Position numbers and translations under genes: made by a program
Shown: positions 61,943-64,000 of the stretch, piece after piece
Numbering within the stretch: the first letter of the stretch is position 1
How the letters are laid out: every line of letters starts with the position of its first letter
Assembly: GCF_003667565.1 (NCBI RefSeq)
Contig: NZ_RCUX01000004.1
Span: 248,001-312,000, forward strand
Reading direction: 5' to 3'
DNA: 64,000 nucleotides
DNA from: Mycetocola tolaasinivorans
GTDB taxonomy: Bacteria > Actinomycetota > Actinomycetes > Actinomycetales > Microbacteriaceae
The notes under the pieces: model-generated
Database searches by the model: none
The model's input: the letters and a program-made list of their open reading frames with translations, nothing else
Told to the model about the DNA's origin: nothing

Positions 61943-62695
61943 CTACAGCGAGAAGCCGTCTGCCCAGATAACCTTCTTCTCACCGGCGTTGATGGCCTCG
62001 GTGAAGCGGTTGCTGGCCGGGGGCAGCGGACAGTTCATCTGGTTGGAGAAACCACAGGGCGGAACCACCGCGTGGTTGAAGTCCAGGGTGAGGGGGAACC
62101 GGGTGCCGGGGGTCTGATCGGCGGACACAGCCGGACGCGGCACAAACAGGAATCGGCCGGAGGCGTAGCTCTCGCTGCCGCTGGTGGCGTCGGCAAAGAC
62201 CAGCTGCAGTTGCTCGCCGGCATCGAATGCGGCGAGGCGGTGCTCGACACCGTTCAGGGTGAAGACGATGTCTCCCGAGACGGGCAGGCCGCGGGTGGCA
62301 CCGGCATCGCGCAGGTGCTCAAACGGCATGAAGCGGGACTCGTCCACGTACTCGAACTCGGCGTCGATGACCCACTCGGGGTTGTAGCCGTAGGAGCCGA
62401 TGCCCTGGAAGGCCTGCTGAGCGGGGGACCGGGTGTCCCAGATGCGGTAGCCGTGCTCGAGCTCACCGGTGTCGATGTTGTCGCGCTGCAGGCGGCTGAA
62501 GATCACGTGCTCGGGCCAGTCGGCGCGGGCGGTCTCCTCTGCCACGGCGTCTTCTCCGGCAACTCCCCAGTGGGTGAAAACCAGCGAGAGCGGGCCGTGG
62601 GTGCCGGTCACGTAGGCGGTGCGAGCGCGGTGCCAGCCCTCGAGGGCGGCTGCGGCATCAACGGTGGAGATATCTGCGGAGGTCATTTTTCCCAT
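61943..62695 (-). CDS. DUF1684 protein leading the ABC importer operon
   Basis: 250 residues. DUF1684 hallmarks: DFNHAVVPPCGFSNQMNCPLPP near 205-226 (a Cys/His cluster) and RFLFVPRP...LTLDFN. ATG at 62695 (MGKM) or 62686. Distance to the SBP gene is 144 bases. Family function is unknown; co-transcription suggests it acts on the imported compound. Confidence 0.8.
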   Translation of the reverse strand: MGKMTSADISTVDAAAALEGWHRARTAYVTGTHGPLSLVFTHWGVAGEDAVAEETARADWPEHVIFSRLQRDNIDTGELEHGYRIWDTRSPAQQAFQGIGSYGYNPEWVIDAEFEYVDESRFMPFEHLRDAGATRGLPVSGDIVFTLNGVEHRLAAFDAGEQLQLVFADATSGSESYASGRFLFVPRPAVSADQTPGTRFPLTLDFNHAVVPPCGFSNQMNCPLPPASNRFTEAINAGEKKVIWADGFSL

Positions 62696-62980
62696 TTTCC
62701 CGGCCTGGGCGAGGCTCGCCCAACCGATGACAAATTATGTCGAAAAGTCGGTCTTACGAGCTGAAATAACCGCGATACGGCCGATTTCATTCCATCTGAG
62801 CGGGAAATGTTACGAAGCCCGAAACACTGCGTAAAGCGATTGCCGTACAACACGCCGGTCTGTGGGAGTGCGCGGGGCGGGTGCCCGCATGGTCCGCACC
62901 TGGTGTGGGATGCGTGACTGCAGAAACACTGCTCGTGCGAGCGCGCACCGAGTAATCACCCGGATACTCGCGTGTACACG
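62696..62980. other. Upstream region of the DUF1684-ABC operon
   Basis: Nearly 300 bases without a supported gene, AT-richer around 62730-62830, likely holding the operon promoter on the minus strand. Confidence 0.4.
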
Positions 62981-63008
62981 AGAAAACCCCTTACCGGGGT
63001 AAGGGGTT
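62981..63008. terminator. Bidirectional hairpin
   Basis: AAAACCCCTTACC / GGTAAGGGGTTTT perfect stem with a 2-base loop; A and T runs on both sides. Confidence 0.85.
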
Positions 63009-63070
63009 TTCCGAACTCAGCGTACGGGTCCGGGCCCCGCACATGTGCCCTCAAATTCACGCTGGAACGT

Positions 63071-63172
63071 ATGGATAAACAAGAGATTGGGGAGCTTCTC
63101 GGTGAACCGCGGTTTGCCGTGTATCTGCGCGCAAATCAGGGATACGTGCATGTCGCAGAGATGTCCGCCTAG
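63071..63172 (+). pseudogene. Possible N-terminal remnant of an Abi/HEPN protein
   Basis: 33 residues (MDKQEIGELLGEPRFAVYLR, then ANQGYVHVAEMSA). The PRFAVYLRANQG piece is like the first helix of Abi-type HEPN proteins (..S.PR...YL.A..GD...A..LY). The frame stops before the conserved LY.W region. A full-length relative begins 200 bases downstream. Assignment is speculative. Confidence 0.3.
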
Positions 63173-63373
63173 TCCGTGAATGAGGCCGTTCTCAGAATGA
63201 GTGGAACTCGTTTATGGCGACGCATTCAGCGTGTCTCCTGGCAGACTTCCCTAACTTCACGCCGAACTCGACATGGGAAAAGGTGAAGCCGCCGTGATCG
63301 GTGATCTACGACGGCTTCCAAACCCACTGCGGCCTCTGCCGGGGGACTATGTCTCCAGCTTAGGCTCGAATGC

Positions 63374-64000
63374 ATGATTCCACAACTCTCGCAGGCCGAA
63401 CAGAAGGCCATGATTCGTCGCCTGGCCAAACAGAGGTTACGTCGATTCCGTGCAGCTTCGTCGGGAGAACGAGCGGCGATGTCCCTGTACATGTTTGATT
63501 TCGAATTGGCGGCTCACCTGCACGCGTCGGTGCGTCTCGCGGAGGTTGTGCTTCGCGAGGGCATCCATCGAGCACTTTCCGCGCATTACGGTGACGACTG
63601 GTTTGAGGTCCGCCATGATCTGCTTGACGCCTCCGGTCGACGCGCGTTTGAGCGAGCCGCAACGGCATCAGGGGTCCGGGCACCACCGGGGAAGGTCGTT
63701 GCCAACGTCATGCTGGGTACCTGGGTCAACCTCCTTGGGGCGGGTGAGAACCGCGAGGATGGATCGTCGGTGAGCTATTCGAGTGTCCTGTGGGAGCCGG
63801 CGCTGAGGTCGGCATTTCCGCTGCCGAGACGAGAGATCGCGCGTATTGCCCAGAGAGTGAATTGGGCACGAAATCGAATAAGTCACTGCGAGCCGGTTGT
63901 CTTCGGGTTCCCGATGCCAGGCCTCGGCGATGGAACGGCCCAGGTGAGACGATCGCCCGGGCTAATTCTCAATGATGTAAGAGTCTTAGTCTCAACTGTG
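63374..64000 (+). CDS. Abi-family (HEPN) protein, cut by the right edge
   Basis: 209 codons open to the window end with no stop. Family-like blocks: AAMSLYMFDFELAAHLHASVRLAEVVLREGIHRALSAHYGDDWF (about 35-77) corresponds to the ALxLYxWNxxL...EVALRNAL..L pattern of Abi-like proteins, and WARNRISHCEP (164-174) gives an R-x4-H HEPN catalytic pair (R166, H171). HEPN enzymes cleave RNA in abortive infection and toxin systems. Codon use is less GC-biased than in the core genes. Function in defence is inferred. Confidence 0.7.
   Translation, partial: MIPQLSQAEQKAMIRRLAKQRLRRFRAASSGERAAMSLYMFDFELAAHLHASVRLAEVVLREGIHRALSAHYGDDWFEVRHDLLDASGRRAFERAATASGVRAPPGKVVANVMLGTWVNLLGAGENREDGSSVSYSSVLWEPALRSAFPLPRREIARIAQRVNWARNRISHCEPVVFGFPMPGLGDGTAQVRRSPGLILNDVRVLVSTV

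Noticed and set aside
63226-63492. 88-codon minus-strand frame near the right edge
   Set aside because: Overlaps the Abi-like gene; Cys/Arg/Ser-rich composition and no ribosome site.

Overview
The window is chromosomal DNA of a GC-rich actinobacterium, most likely a member of the Microbacteriaceae. The evidence is strong G/C bias at third codon positions, frequent GTG and TTG starts, many 4-base ATGA/GTGA gene overlaps, a TatA-like tail, DUF5302 and DUF1684 proteins, an actinobacterial-type AfsR/SARP regulator, and the order otsA-otsB-ilvD-ilvB-ilvN-ilvC-serA followed by leuB-ilvE-FAH-gltX. The genus cannot be fixed by eye. No rRNA, prophage, CRISPR array or replication origin was seen.

Layout. 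1-7.1 kb: a TatA tail, an inositol-monophosphatase-family phosphatase (HisN-like), a tRNA-Lys, a DrrAB-type ABC exporter, a 1066-residue SARP/NB-ARC regulator and a small ABM monooxygenase. 7.1-10.7 kb: two more tRNA-Lys copies; the last lacks an encoded CCA and borders a compositionally odd 3.3-kb island with a HEPN/Abi-like gene, a decayed frameshifted gene, a membrane coiled-coil protein and a double-DUF2283 protein. 10.7-17.8 kb: a catabolic cluster (GlxR-like and D-2-hydroxyacid dehydrogenases, IclR regulator, MHS transporter, FAH hydrolase) with shared operator motifs, then an XRE-cupin regulator and a TIM-barrel isomerase. 17.8-28.2 kb: trehalose synthesis (otsAB), branched-chain amino acid synthesis (ilvD, ilvBNC) and serA. 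28.3-35.9 kb: small conserved proteins, a TetR/DHA2 efflux pair with a clear operator, and two paralogous membrane glycosyltransferases. 35.9-41.8 kb: leuB, ilvE, FAH, gltX, a thioredoxin-reductase-like flavoprotein and tRNA-Gln. 41.9-48.8 kb: three GntR regulators, a toxin-antitoxin zone (truncated HigB-like toxin plus XRE antitoxin, then a zeta toxin with an unfamiliar partner), an AraC regulator, a VOC protein and a PfkB sugar kinase. 48.9-52.9 kb: three identical tRNA-Glu genes, an EamA exporter and TerC behind a yybP-ykoY manganese riboswitch. 51.7-56.5 kb: two MFS pumps, a TetX-like monooxygenase and a TetR repressor with four operator-like sites. 56.6-62.7 kb: DUF5302 and a complete peptide/nickel-type ABC importer led by a DUF1684 gene. 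The right edge holds an Abi/HEPN gene cut by the window end, with a possible remnant of a relative just upstream.

The ilvD-ilvBN-ilvC, leuB and ilvE genes supply most steps of valine, isoleucine and leucine synthesis; serA opens the serine branch. The regions most likely to hold lesser-known biology are the tRNA-Lys island, the zeta-toxin pair with its upstream partner, the TetX/MFS/TetR cluster and the Abi gene at the right edge. All functions are inferred from motifs and context only.
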